From the NCBI RefSeq assembly GCF_030504645.1, contig NZ_JAUKWQ010000010.1, forward strand, positions 1 to 64,000: 64,000 bases of DNA. The letters run 5' to 3'. A program made the translations under genes and the position numbers. The notes under the pieces are model-generated. The model was not told where the DNA came from. It made no database searches and worked only from the letters and a program-made list of their open reading frames with translations. Below are positions 46,649 to 57,545 of the stretch, piece by piece. The stretch comes from Rhizobium oryzicola. Lineage in GTDB: Bacteria > Pseudomonadota > Alphaproteobacteria > Rhizobiales > Rhizobiaceae. Numbering within the stretch: the first letter of the stretch is position 1; every line of letters begins with the position of its first letter.

Positions 46649-47929
46649 TCAGCTGGATTTGCCACCCTTGATGACCCGCGGCACCGGCGGCTTCTGGGTA
46701 GCGCGCCCGTGTTCTCTTGCGAAGGCGAGAATGCGGGGGGCAATTTCGCGGCGGAAGCGCGAGCCGTTGAAGACGCCGTAATGACCGACATCGGGCTGCA
46801 CATAGTGCTGGCGTTTGGTCTCCGGAATGTTCGTGCAAATGGTCTGCGCGGCCTTGGTCTGTCCAACGCCGGAGATATCGTCATTCTCCCCTTCGATGGT
46901 AAGCAGCGCGACATTGCGGATGGCCTGGGTTTTCACCGGCACGTCCCGATGCATCATCTCGCCCTTGGGCAGGGAGTGCTTCATGAACACGGTTTCAACC
47001 GTCTGCAGATAGAACTCCGCCGTCATATCCATGACCGCCAGATATTCATCGTAGAAGTCGCGGTGCTTCTCGGCGGATTCACCGTCATTCTTCACCAGGT
47101 GCTGGAAGAATTCCTTATGCGCGATCAGGTGACGATCGAGGTTCATAGACATGAAGCCCGACAGTTGCAGGAAGCCAGGATAGACCGGCCGCATGAAGCC
47201 GGGCTGCGGCCACGGAACCGTCATGATGACATTGTCCTTGAACCACTTCAACGGGCGTTCCTTGGCAAGTTCGTTCACGGCTGTCGGATTGATGCGTGTG
47301 TCGATCGGACCACCCATCAACGTCATCGAGGCGGGTGCCAGCGGATCTTCGGCGGCTTCCATCAGGGCAACCGCAGCAAGCACCGGCACGGAAGGCTGAC
47401 AGACTGCCACCAAGTGCGTGTCGGGCCCCAGGTGATGGATCATCTCGATGACATAATCGATATAATCATCCAGATCGAATGCACCTTCCGTGATCGGAAC
47501 GAGGCGCGCATCGACCCAGTCGGTGATGTAAACATCGGCGCCTTGCATCAAGGCCTCAACGGTGCCGCGCAGCAGTGTCGCATAATGGCCGGACATCGGC
47601 GCAACGATCAGGATTTTGGGATCTTTCGGACGCTTTTCCGGCAGAGCTCGTTCGAAGTGCAACAGATTGCAGAACGGTTTGGACCAGACCACCTTTTCCG
47701 TCACCGGCACTATCTGCCCATCAACTGTGGTGGTGGGCAAATCAAAGTTTGGCTTGCCGTAACGGCGCGTCGTGCGCTCAAAAACTTCAAGGCTGGCAGC
47801 GATTGTTCGCCCAACGGTAGTCTGCGAAAACGGATTGAGCGGATTGCTATAAAACAGGCGCATGGCTTCCGTTGCAGCACGGAAGGGGGCCATCGCCGCG
47901 TGATTCAACTCATAGAGCTGGTAAAACAT
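46649..47929 (-). CDS. phaZ: Intracellular polyhydroxyalkanoate depolymerase
   Basis: A 426-residue intracellular PHB depolymerase of the PhaZ1 type, degrading polyhydroxybutyrate granules. The lipase-box-like elbow reads HLVAVCQPSVPVL, with Cys177 in place of serine, as in the Ralstonia PhaZ1 family. Other family blocks are APMSGHYATLLRGTVEAL, DVYITDWVDARLVP and PDVGHYGVFNGSRF with the catalytic His. The leader contains a TGC-rich element at 48021-48032 that may bind the PHB regulator PhaR/AniA. Confidence 0.93.
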   Translation of the reverse strand: MFYQLYELNHAAMAPFRAATEAMRLFYSNPLNPFSQTTVGRTIAASLEVFERTTRRYGKPNFDLPTTTVDGQIVPVTEKVVWSKPFCNLLHFERALPEKRPKDPKILIVAPMSGHYATLLRGTVEALMQGADVYITDWVDARLVPITEGAFDLDDYIDYVIEMIHHLGPDTHLVAVCQPSVPVLAAVALMEAAEDPLAPASMTLMGGPIDTRINPTAVNELAKERPLKWFKDNVIMTVPWPQPGFMRPVYPGFLQLSGFMSMNLDRHLIAHKEFFQHLVKNDGESAEKHRDFYDEYLAVMDMTAEFYLQTVETVFMKHSLPKGEMMHRDVPVKTQAIRNVALLTIEGENDDISGVGQTKAAQTICTNIPETKRQHYVQPDVGHYGVFNGSRFRREIAPRILAFAREHGRATQKPPVPRVIKGGKSS

Positions 47930-48020
47930 GCGGGCGCTACCTTTCTCTGGGGCTCAAAACCGCACGACAATGATGCGATAGAAAGAGCAATAGCATGAGG
48001 AAGTAAACTAACAGGTTAAG

Positions 48021-48032
48021 AGTGCAGTGCAA
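48021..48032 (-). promoter_or_regulatory. TGC-rich element upstream of phaZ
   Basis: On the minus strand TTGCACTGCACT lies about 90 bases before the phaZ start. Similar TGC-rich sequences are bound by PhaR at phasin and PHB promoters. This is a weak single-site inference. Confidence 0.3.
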
Positions 48033-48172
48033 CATAAACCGCCTCGGCAAAGCTGGCTTCCGCCGCAAACACTTCCAATCACTGTAGAAAATGTTGCGAA
48101 TGAGTTTTCGGTTCCGAAAGACACCGCAGAATAATCTCTATCGTGCCACCCGTTGAGTTGACGGGTAACGGA

Positions 48173-48188
48173 TGTTTCACGTGAATCA
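48173..48188. other. parS-like centromere site 1
   Basis: TGTTTCACGTGAATCA, 15 of 16 matches to the ParB-binding consensus TGTTTCACGTGAAACA. With site 2 (27 bases centre to centre) it makes a 14-bp perfect inverted repeat just after gyrB. It is about 10 kb from the putative origin. Confidence 0.85.
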
Positions 48189-48199
48189 ATCCACAGAAA

Positions 48200-48215
48200 A
48201 GATTCACGTGAAACA
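48200..48215. other. parS-like centromere site 2
   Basis: AGATTCACGTGAAACA, 14 of 16 matches to the parS consensus, in mirror orientation to site 1. The two lie in the short interval between gyrB and phaZ. Confidence 0.75.
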
Positions 48216-48223
48216 ATTTTTGA

Positions 48224-50668
<2,445 letters not shown>

Positions 50669-50791
50669 TCAATTCTTTTGGTCGCGGACGGTGAGACGGC
50701 GAATCACCGTTGTCCTGATCACGGACTATAGGAAGTTCCTGCGTGGTTTCCAAAGCGTTGGAACACTGAAAACAGGGGATGACTGCCTGCG

Positions 50792-51157
50792 TTAATCCCG
50801 AATTTGGGCATTTTCCAGCAGCTTCATCAGTTGCTCTATCATGTCTGGTGACAAAGTGCGAATCTGCTTCGCCAGACGGTTGGCAAGGGCGGTGTATTCC
50901 GGTGGCAGTCCCGCTGTATCCACCACCACCCTCGGGTCCGATGCATAGGCCACACGGAAGAGATCATCCGCCTCATCCCAAATGATGTTAAAGTAGCCGG
51001 CCACGCGCTGCAGGAAGTCAAAGCTCGGTTTCCCGCGCTTTCCATGCTCCAGCGCCGAGAGATAGGACGGAGTAACCCCGATGGCAGCGGCCATCTGCTG
51101 CTGGCTGACGCCCTTGCGTCGCCGCAGTTCCCGCAACGCCTCCCCGAAGGGCGTCAC
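50792..51157 (-). CDS. XRE family helix-turn-helix regulator
   Basis: A 121-residue cytoplasmic DNA-binding protein. The HTH covers about residues 3-60: LRRRKGVSQQQMAAAIGVTPSYLSALEHGKRGKPSFDFL. The tail (RLAKQIRTLSPDMIEQLMKLLENAQIRD) is helical, possibly for dimerisation. The preferred GTG start at 51157 overlaps the Smr stop by four bases (GTGA), a typical coupling signal; a reading from 51271 would run through smr. Its operator is unknown. It is the last gene of the Tim44-mltA-smr-xre series and precedes gyrB. Confidence 0.87.
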   Translation of the reverse strand: MTPFGEALRELRRRKGVSQQQMAAAIGVTPSYLSALEHGKRGKPSFDFLQRVAGYFNIIWDEADDLFRVAYASDPRVVVDTAGLPPEYTALANRLAKQIRTLSPDMIEQLMKLLENAQIRD

Positions 51158-51714
51158 GTCACGGACCCCTTGCGGCTCAGCCGCACATAAAGTGCACCCT
51201 CCCCGCCATGCTGTCTTGCAGCCGGCTCGTAAGAAGAAATCAGGAAACGAAATTCCGCCTTTGAAAACCAAAGCGGCACGGCACGCTTCAAAGCCCCTTC
51301 GCTACCATAGGAGCTTCCTTTGCCGGTAATGATGAGCACGTGGCGAAGGCCGCGCTCATGCGCACGCAAAAGGAAATCCAGGAGAACCCCATGGGCCTCG
51401 CTCTGGAACATGCCGTGCAGATCGATCTTCGCCTCGATCGATAACCTGCCCCGCGCCAACTTGCGCTTGACCGGCCTTTCCAGCGGATGGTGGATACCGC
51501 TCGGCTTGGCAGACTTTCCATCTGCCGGATCAGTCACTGGGAGCGCGCTGGCTAGATCGGACTTCTCTGTGGATGCTTTCACCGCTGTCTCAGGCACGAA
51601 CTCATCTTCGAAGCCTAAAAGCTCCTCGAGCCGCCCCGGCATGGGCTTGGTGGATTTTGCCACCTTGGCCCACAGGATGCGTTCCTCCGAATTGAGTTTG
51701 CGCCCACCCTTCAT
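51154..51714 (-). CDS. Smr domain protein
   Basis: A 186-residue protein with a C-terminal Smr domain (about residues 95-180): IDLHGMFQSEAHGVLLDFLLRA, VLIITGKGSSYGSEGALKRAVPLWF. Smr domains often have nicking-endonuclease or nucleic-acid-binding activity. The N-terminal 90 residues are charged and low in complexity. It overlaps mltA by four bases upstream and the XRE gene by four bases downstream. Confidence 0.9.
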   Translation of the reverse strand: MKGGRKLNSEERILWAKVAKSTKPMPGRLEELLGFEDEFVPETAVKASTEKSDLASALPVTDPADGKSAKPSGIHHPLERPVKRKLARGRLSIEAKIDLHGMFQSEAHGVLLDFLLRAHERGLRHVLIITGKGSSYGSEGALKRAVPLWFSKAEFRFLISSYEPAARQHGGEGALYVRLSRKGSVT

Positions 51715-52832
51715 CCGCCGAACCTTGCCGCAGCAGCCTTGGGTACGAGGATATAGAAATCAGCGGCATTGCGCACCGTGCCCGCCTGCTCGCCCGCCTC
51801 GAAGCCAGAACCGGTGAAGATATCGCCCCGCGCCGGACCGACGATCGCTGTTCCCGTATCGAGCGCCAGCATCAGACGTGCAAAGGGCTCACCGCCATCC
51901 AGATGTGTGAGCGTTTCCGAGTGGATGAAGAAAGGAAAGCCGAATGTATGGATCAGCCGATCGACCGCAAGCGACCGGCCAGGCACCAGCGGTACCTTGG
52001 CAGCCGCGATCGGTCCCAGATTATCATCGGCAACCTCCGCCTCCCGGAAGAAGATGTAGGAGCGGTTATGCCAGAGAACCTCATCAACCTTAGCCGGATT
52101 CTCCGCCAGCCATTTGCGAATGGACTGCATTGAGATCGTGGCGCGGTCCAGCTCTCCGCGATCGATCAGCAATCGTCCGACCGGCGAAAATGGGTGGCCT
52201 GCCTTGGCGGCGTAGGTGATGCGGCCGATGCGACCATCGCGATACCGCAGGCGGGCAGCGCCCTGAACATGGGTGAAGAAGACATCGACCTTAGATTTTG
52301 CCCACGCAATCTCCAGCCCACGCCCCTCCAGATAACCCTGATCGATATCCCGGCGATCCGGATAAAAGCCAATGCCGCCATTCTCCCTACGCCCGAACAT
52401 GTAGGAGGGATCCATGGAGGCGGGTCGATTGGCGTCGTCCACATCCACCAGATCATCCGGGCGGCGATAGAAAGGAAAACGATAGTCGGAGTCCGGCCGA
52501 TCAGAAACGTCAACATCCGGCTCATAGAAGGCCGTGACAAAGCCCTGTGTGCCGCTTTCGCGCTCGATCAAAAAGGGTTGGCAGTGACGTTCGAAAAACT
52601 GTCTGGCCGAAACGGCATCATTGATTTCTGCCTGACCCGCAGCTTCCAGCAGAGGTGCCAGATCTTCCAAGGCGGAAAGACCGAGCGAGCCGGTCTTGTA
52701 GGGTTTCACATTTCGCACATGCCGCAGACAGGCAGCCATGGCAGAAAAGAGGGGGCGGGGATCATCACGCTCCCACCCCCTCAGATCGTTGAAGCCGACG
52801 GCTGTCAGCCGATAGGGATCATCGTTGCTCAT
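51711..52832 (-). CDS. MltA-domain lytic transglycosylase without signal peptide
   Basis: A 373-residue protein with the MltA barrel (about residues 100-260) and the C-terminal 3D domain, where LDTGTAIVGPARGDIF holds the catalytic-type Asp. The family normally acts on peptidoglycan. The N-terminus MSNDDPYRLTAVGFNDLRGW has neither signal peptide nor lipobox, and no earlier start exists in frame. Export by another route, or an internal role, must be considered. It overlaps the Tim44-like gene by four bases and smr by four bases. Confidence 0.9.
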   Translation of the reverse strand: MSNDDPYRLTAVGFNDLRGWERDDPRPLFSAMAACLRHVRNVKPYKTGSLGLSALEDLAPLLEAAGQAEINDAVSARQFFERHCQPFLIERESGTQGFVTAFYEPDVDVSDRPDSDYRFPFYRRPDDLVDVDDANRPASMDPSYMFGRRENGGIGFYPDRRDIDQGYLEGRGLEIAWAKSKVDVFFTHVQGAARLRYRDGRIGRITYAAKAGHPFSPVGRLLIDRGELDRATISMQSIRKWLAENPAKVDEVLWHNRSYIFFREAEVADDNLGPIAAAKVPLVPGRSLAVDRLIHTFGFPFFIHSETLTHLDGGEPFARLMLALDTGTAIVGPARGDIFTGSGFEAGEQAGTVRNAADFYILVPKAAAARFGG

Positions 52833-53527
52833 TGCTCGGATTCAGTTGCGACCAGTTTCCAGTTCGGATCGCGGGAGCGCGTGTCGCGGGCAAATGTCCA
52901 GATGTCGATGACTTCCGCAACCGCTTCGGCATCGCCATCGATCAGCTTGCCGTCACGGTCATAGGTGGACGAAATCAACTGGCTGACAATGCGAAGCGTG
53001 ACCTGCGCTTCACTGCCCTTCACCAGTACCGAGGTCAGATCCGCCTTATCGATGCCAACGAAATGCGACTTGACTGTTTCGCCACGCTGTTCCCGCTCAG
53101 TGATGGCAGCCTCAAATCCATCATAGACCTCCTTCGACAGCAGGCCCTTCAGGGTCTTTCGGTCGCCGTCTGCGAAAGCCATGACGATCATCTCGTAGGC
53201 CATGCGTGCGCCGTTAAGAAAATCTTTCGTCTTGAAGGAGGGATCCGCCTGGACAAGTTCACGCAGGCCCTGGTTCAGGCTGGTGCCTGGTTTCGCGATC
53301 GCATCGACGTCGCTCCAACGCTGTTCCTCATCCACCTGATCGCGCCTGGGCAAAGTTACCACCTTGCTATCGTCGGCTGCCGGCTGGCGCACCGCATCTC
53401 GCGGAGAAAACGGCTCTACTGGAGGCTTTTCATGTCCGGTCCGCCGGCCGAGAACGCTGCGCAATTGCAGAAAGATCAGCACCGCTGCCACGAGGAAAAA
53501 CAAAGTTATGAAATCGTTGGCGCCCAT
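52829..53527 (-). CDS. Tim44-like domain membrane protein
   Basis: A 232-residue protein of the bacterial Tim44/TimA type. One N-terminal helix (NDFITLFFLVAAVLIFLQLRSVLG, residues 4-27) anchors it; a linker of about 70 residues precedes the Tim44 domain (about 80-230), which includes LVQADPSFKTKDFLNGARMAYEMIVMAFADGDRKTLKGLLS. In mitochondria the homologous domain links Tim23 to Hsp70; the bacterial role is not settled. The ATG at 53527 matches the family start. It heads the operon Tim44-mltA-smr-xre and diverges from fxsA-secB. Confidence 0.9.
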   Translation of the reverse strand: MGANDFITLFFLVAAVLIFLQLRSVLGRRTGHEKPPVEPFSPRDAVRQPAADDSKVVTLPRRDQVDEEQRWSDVDAIAKPGTSLNQGLRELVQADPSFKTKDFLNGARMAYEMIVMAFADGDRKTLKGLLSKEVYDGFEAAITEREQRGETVKSHFVGIDKADLTSVLVKGSEAQVTLRIVSQLISSTYDRDGKLIDGDAEAVAEVIDIWTFARDTRSRDPNWKLVATESEQ

Positions 53528-53659
53528 TTTCACTCGCGGTCTCGTTTGAATTGCAGAACCTTTGATCTCATATAGTCTGAATGTTCCGTCATTCAAATAC
53601 CAAGCACCGCGCTGATCCAGGATGCGGCTGATGACGGATAGACAACAACAAGGGAAACC

Positions 53660-54151
53660 ATGCGCCTTTTTCTTTTTCCTCTGATCCTGTTTGGTCTGCC
53701 GCTGGCGGAAATCGCGGGCTTCGTCATCGTTGGCCGCGCCGTCGGGGTCTGGGGAACGCTGGGGCTCGTTCTTCTCTCCGTACTGGTCGGCTCGCTTCTG
53801 CTGCGATCCCAGGGCGTGGCGGTCTTACGCCAGATCAATGATGAGGGACGCCAAGGCCGCGTGCCTGCCAAAGCCATCGTGGATGGCGCCATGATGGTTC
53901 TGGGTTCCATCCTGCTCATCATTCCGGGCTTCCTTACAGATATCCTCGGCCTGTTGCTTTTCGTTCCGCCCGTCCGGGATGCGATCTGGCGGATGATAGG
54001 AGAGCGGGCCGTGGTGCGAACATCCTCCTACCGATCTTCCTCAGATGGCGAAACGCGCAGTACCACGATTGATCTGAACGCGGACGACTACCGCCGCGAA
54101 CAGAAAGGTCCCTCGCCTTGGTCGACGAAGCGACTGGACGATGAAAGATGA
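53660..54151 (+). CDS. FxsA family membrane protein
   Basis: A 163-residue inner-membrane protein of the FxsA family. Hydrophobic segments lie at about 2-22, 28-48 and 75-103, with family blocks VGSLLLRSQGVAVLRQI and IIPGFLTDILGLLLFVPPVRDAIW. FxsA overproduction suppresses phage T7 exclusion by F in E. coli; its normal role is unclear. The start has AAGGGA upstream. secB follows after 98 bases. Confidence 0.92.
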   Translation: MRLFLFPLILFGLPLAEIAGFVIVGRAVGVWGTLGLVLLSVLVGSLLLRSQGVAVLRQINDEGRQGRVPAKAIVDGAMMVLGSILLIIPGFLTDILGLLLFVPPVRDAIWRMIGERAVVRTSSYRSSSDGETRSTTIDLNADDYRREQKGPSPWSTKRLDDER

Positions 54152-54249
54152 TGGGTTGCGTCGCATTGCCTACCGCCCAGCCTTGGCAGGGTTGTAAGGC
54201 CGCAGTCGAAATGATAGACGCGGCTGACTATTCAAGCTGAGGAACAGCC

Positions 54250-54717
54250 ATGTCCACCGATATTGAGACCCCGTCGCTTACCATTCTTGCTCAGTATACG
54301 AAGGATCTCTCCTTCGAAAACCCGGGCGCGCCCCGTTCGCTCCAGGCGCGCGACAAGGCTCCCGCGATCAGCATCAACGTGAATGTCAACGCGAACCCGT
54401 TGTCGGAAACCGATTTCGACGTCGTCCTGGCGCTCAGCGCCGAAGCAACCGAAGGCGACAAGGTGGTGTTTGCTGCCGAGCTTGTTTATGGCGGCGTTTT
54501 CCGCATTACCGGTTTCCCGCAGGAGCACATGCTGCCGGTTCTCTTCATCGAGTGCCCGCGCCTGCTCTTCCCCTTCGCGCGCCAGATCATTTCGGATGTG
54601 ACGCGTAATGGCGGCTTCCCGCCGCTGATGATCGACCCGATCGATTTCGGCCAGATGTTCGCGCAGCGTCTTGCAGAAGAACAGTCCCGTTCGGAAGGCA
54701 CTGTTCTGAACAGCTGA
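54250..54717 (+). CDS. secB: Protein-export chaperone SecB
   Basis: A 155-residue SecB, a cytoplasmic tetrameric chaperone that keeps preproteins unfolded and delivers them to SecA. Family sequence [21 protein letters not shown] block near residues 10-27, [16 protein letters not shown] and [31 protein letters not shown] are visible. It is followed by a strong terminator. Confidence 0.96.
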   Translation: MSTDIETPSLTILAQYTKDLSFENPGAPRSLQARDKAPAISINVNVNANPLSETDFDVVLALSAEATEGDKVVFAAELVYGGVFRITGFPQEHMLPVLFIECPRLLFPFARQIISDVTRNGGFPPLMIDPIDFGQMFAQRLAEEQSRSEGTVLNS

Positions 54718-54737
54718 TCTTCAAGATCGATGCATCG

Positions 54738-54766
54738 AAAAAGCCCGGTTCCGCCGGGCTTTTTTT
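54738..54766 (+). terminator. Intrinsic terminator after secB
   Basis: Stem AAGCCCGG / CCGGGCTT with a TTCCG loop and seven T residues, 23 bases past the secB stop. Almost identical in sequence to the trxA terminator at 39394. Confidence 0.93.
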
Positions 54767-54773
54767 GCGCCAA

Positions 54774-55469
54774 TCATTGATAGCGCGACCAGATTCCCTT
54801 GTCGCCGAGGGATTTGACGAGAGCCTGATGCGCCTCGATTTCGGCTTGACTGATACGGGGCGGAAGCGGCCTCGGCCTCGTCAACACAGAAACCTCCACC
54901 TCTTCAACCTCGACAACGGTGCGAACCTGTTCGTTGCCAACGAGACCGAGAGCTGCCTGACGGCCGCCGATCATCTCAATATAGACTTCCGCCAGCAGTT
55001 CGGAGTCCAGAAGCGCGCCGTGCTTGGTGCGGTGAGAATTGTCGATGCCGTAGCGCCGGCAGAGCGCATCCAGCGAATTTGGCCCCATCGGGTGTTTGCG
55101 CCGGGCAAGTGAGAGGGTATCGATGACCTGATCATTCGGCACCGGCGGAAGGCCGAGACGGTCGAATTCTGCATTGATGAAGCCCATGTCGAAGGTCGCA
55201 TTATGGGCAATCCATTTGGCACCGTCGAAAAACGCCCGCAATTCGTCAACGATTTCGGCGAAGCTCGGCTTGTCCTTCAGGAATTCATCGGTGATCCCGT
55301 GAACGGCGAGCGCATCCGGATGAACCTTGCGGTCACCGGGATTGATATAGACGTGGAAGGTACGGCCGGTGGGGAAATGATTGAGCAGTTCGATGCCGCC
55401 GATTTCGATCACGCGGTCAACCTTGTTTTCGAGGCCAGTGGTTTCCGTATCGAAAATGATTTCACGCAT
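54774..55469 (-). CDS. dnaQ: DNA polymerase III epsilon subunit
   Basis: A 231-residue 3-prime to 5-prime proofreading exonuclease of the replicase. The DEDDh motifs are IIFDTETTGLENKVDRVIEIGGIE (ExoI), HNATFDMGFINAEF (ExoII) and HGALLDSELLAEVY (ExoIII). The C-terminal part is shorter and less conserved, as usual, and binds the alpha subunit. It overlaps coaE by 8 bases. Close to the origin, as are dnaA-independent replication genes in this group. Confidence 0.95.
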   Translation of the reverse strand: MREIIFDTETTGLENKVDRVIEIGGIELLNHFPTGRTFHVYINPGDRKVHPDALAVHGITDEFLKDKPSFAEIVDELRAFFDGAKWIAHNATFDMGFINAEFDRLGLPPVPNDQVIDTLSLARRKHPMGPNSLDALCRRYGIDNSHRTKHGALLDSELLAEVYIEMIGGRQAALGLVGNEQVRTVVEVEEVEVSVLTRPRPLPPRISQAEIEAHQALVKSLGDKGIWSRYQ

Positions 55470-56070
55470 TTATCCGCTCGCTTCGCTTGCCGTTTCGGAT
55501 CATGCCAATGATGTCGCTCACCCGTATCCTTGCCGCATCCAGGCCGTGATCCGTTTCAATCACGAAATCGGCGCGCGCCCGCTTTTCCGCATCAGGCGTT
55601 TGACGGGCAAGAATCATATTGAACTTGTCCTCCGTCATGCCGGGCCGCGCAAGAACCCGCTGGCGCTGAAGCTGTGGATAGCAGCTCACGACAATGACGA
55701 CATCGACCCTCTGTTCGGCTCTTGTTTCAAACAGTAGCGGAATATCGAGCAGGACCATATCGGAGCCGGCCGCAGTCATGCGCTCGACAAACTGCCGTTC
55801 CTTTTCCCGCACCAGGGGATGAACGATGGCCTCCAATTCCTTGAAACGTTCCGGCCGCTCCGCAAGCTGTCTTGCCAGCACAGTACGGTCGATTTCGCCC
55901 CCGGATGTACTGCCCGGAAAAGCCCGTTCCACCAGTGGCACCGCCTCCCCCCGATAAAGATCATGAACCACCGCATCGGCGTCATTCACCGGAATACCGG
56001 CGTCAGCAAACAGTTTTGCCGTTGTGGATTTGCCCATGCCGATCGAACCGGTGAGACCGAGCTTGATCAT
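55462..56070 (-). CDS. coaE: Dephospho-CoA kinase
   Basis: A 202-residue P-loop kinase making CoA from dephospho-CoA. Walker A GSIGMGKST is at 8-16, the Asp of DADAVVHDLYRG is the catalytic base region, and LLDIPLLFETRAE and the LID segment RQTPDAEKRARADF are conserved. It begins one base after the aroE stop and overlaps dnaQ by 8 bases. Confidence 0.96.
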   Translation of the reverse strand: MIKLGLTGSIGMGKSTTAKLFADAGIPVNDADAVVHDLYRGEAVPLVERAFPGSTSGGEIDRTVLARQLAERPERFKELEAIVHPLVREKERQFVERMTAAGSDMVLLDIPLLFETRAEQRVDVVIVVSCYPQLQRQRVLARPGMTEDKFNMILARQTPDAEKRARADFVIETDHGLDAARIRVSDIIGMIRNGKRSERINA

Positions 56071-56071
56071 C

Positions 56072-56920
56072 TCAATGACCAGCCATATCCGCGATAATGA
56101 GCTGGCGAAGTTCTTCCGTCACCTGCGGGCGCTGACCAAACCATTTCTCAAAACCGGGTACGGCTTGGTGCAGCAGCATGCCAAGACCATCGACTGTGGC
56201 AAAGCCTTGGGCCTTTGCCTGCTTCAGAACCGGCGTTTCCAAGGGAACATAGACAATGTCCGTAACTACAGCCCCGGATGCAAGGCTGGAAAAATCGATG
56301 TCCACCTCCCCCTCACCGTCCATGCCGAGAGACGTGGTGTTGATGAAGAGACCCGCGCCCTGCAAGACTTCGGTCAGCGCCGGCATGGCATGGGCATGCA
56401 CCCGCTCCCCGAACCGGTCCGCCAATTCCCTGGCGCGTGCCTCGGTACGATTGACGACATGGATCGACGCGATGCTCCGGCTTTTCAGGGCCTGGATGAT
56501 AGCGCGACTTGCGCCGCCTGCTCCGAGAACAACCGCATCGGACACGTGATCCCAGCCGGGATGACGCTCGTCGAGGTTGGCCGCAAAACCATAGGCGTCC
56601 GTATTGGTCGCGTGCAGCAGCCCGTCTTCCAGCCAGAGCGTGTTGGCCGCACCAATTTCCCGCGCCGTCTCGTCCAGCCTATCCACAAGTTGGCAGGCTC
56701 TTTCCTTATGAGGAATGGTAACATTGCCGCCGCGATAGAGGGCTTCCTTTTTCAGGTACTTGACAAACGCCGGAAAGTCGGTTTCCCAAACTTCAATCGC
56801 TTCATAACTGCCTGCCAAGCCAAACTGCTTTAGCCAGTGGCCGTGGATCATCGGCGAGCGCGAATGCCGGATGGGTGAGCCAACAACAAAGGCTTTCGAT
56901 GTTTCACGTGAATCAAACAT
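56072..56920 (-). CDS. aroE: Shikimate dehydrogenase
   Basis: A 282-residue NADP-dependent dehydrogenase reducing 3-dehydroshikimate. The substrate site [17 protein letters not shown], catalytic Lys in [13 protein letters not shown], and NADP loop [13 protein letters not shown] are present. The start ATG at 56920 has GGAG six bases upstream and lies in the last 8 bases of maf. The first codons (MFDSRETS) are shaped by a parS-like site embedded at 56900-56915. Confidence 0.95.
   Translation of the reverse strand: MFDSRETSKAFVVGSPIRHSRSPMIHGHWLKQFGLAGSYEAIEVWETDFPAFVKYLKKEALYRGGNVTIPHKERACQLVDRLDETAREIGAANTLWLEDGLLHATNTDAYGFAANLDERHPGWDHVSDAVVLGAGGASRAIIQALKSRSIASIHVVNRTEARARELADRFGERVHAHAMPALTEVLQGAGLFINTTSLGMDGEGEVDIDFSSLASGAVVTDIVYVPLETPVLKQAKAQGFATVDGLGMLLHQAVPGFEKWFGQRPQVTEELRQLIIADMAGH
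56900..56915. other. parS-like centromere site 3 inside aroE start
   Basis: TGTTTCACGTGAATCA on the plus strand (TGATTCACGTGAAACA on the minus), one mismatch to the parS consensus. It overlaps the maf stop and encodes codons 2-7 of aroE. It lies about 1.6 kb from the putative oriC. Confidence 0.85.
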
Positions 56921-57506
56921 TAACTGCTCCGAGCGAACGCAGCGCCTCGAGCAGCGGCAACATGGGCAAACCAATCACGGTGAAGTAGTCACCTTCAATT
57001 GCCGAGAAAAGTTGAATTCCCTCCCCCTCCAACTGATAGGCGCCGACACTTGAGAGAGCCTTCTCTCCCACCCGCTCCAGATAGTAATCGAGGAATGTCT
57101 CGCTAAACGGCCGCACCGACATACGGGCCACGGCCACATGCCGCCAAACAATTTCACCGTCTTTGGAAATCGCAACCCCGCTGTTCAACTGATGCGTCTT
57201 GCCAGCCAGCGACAACAGGTTCTCCCGCGCCTCCGCCAGATCGCGCGCCTTATGATAGATGCGATCGCCGAGTGACATCGTCTGATCCGAGCCGATCACC
57301 AGCGCGCCTGGGAAATGAACGGCGACGTCCTTTGCCTTCGCCTCAGCCAAAGCGAGGGCGACCTCACCGGGATCCGTCGCGGTCAGCGAGGCTTCAACCG
57401 CACGCTCATCAATATCTGCGGCGCGATGTTGAAATTCGAGGCCCGCATTCTGCATCAGCATGCGGCGAAAGGGACTGGAAGACGCCAGCACAAGCGGCAA
57501 TGTCAC
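56913..57506 (-). CDS. maf: Maf family nucleotide pyrophosphatase
   Basis: A 197-residue Maf/HAM1-fold protein that hydrolyses non-canonical or free nucleoside triphosphates. The signature [17 protein letters not shown] at the N-terminus, DERAVEASL and the base [15 protein letters not shown] block are visible. It could be the YceF (m7GTP) or YhdE (dTTP/UTP) type; sequence reading alone does not separate these well. It overlaps aroE by 8 bases and begins 39 bases after ppsR ends. Confidence 0.93.
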   Translation of the reverse strand: MTLPLVLASSSPFRRMLMQNAGLEFQHRAADIDERAVEASLTATDPGEVALALAEAKAKDVAVHFPGALVIGSDQTMSLGDRIYHKARDLAEARENLLSLAGKTHQLNSGVAISKDGEIVWRHVAVARMSVRPFSETFLDYYLERVGEKALSSVGAYQLEGEGIQLFSAIEGDYFTVIGLPMLPLLEALRSLGAVNV

Positions 57507-57545
57507 CTGATGATCTCCGGCATAGGATCAATAATTAAACCGGGC

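Noticed and set aside
46565..47998. 477-codon open frame opposite phaZ
   Set aside because: Antisense shadow; composition rich in His, Arg and Gly as expected from reversed codons.
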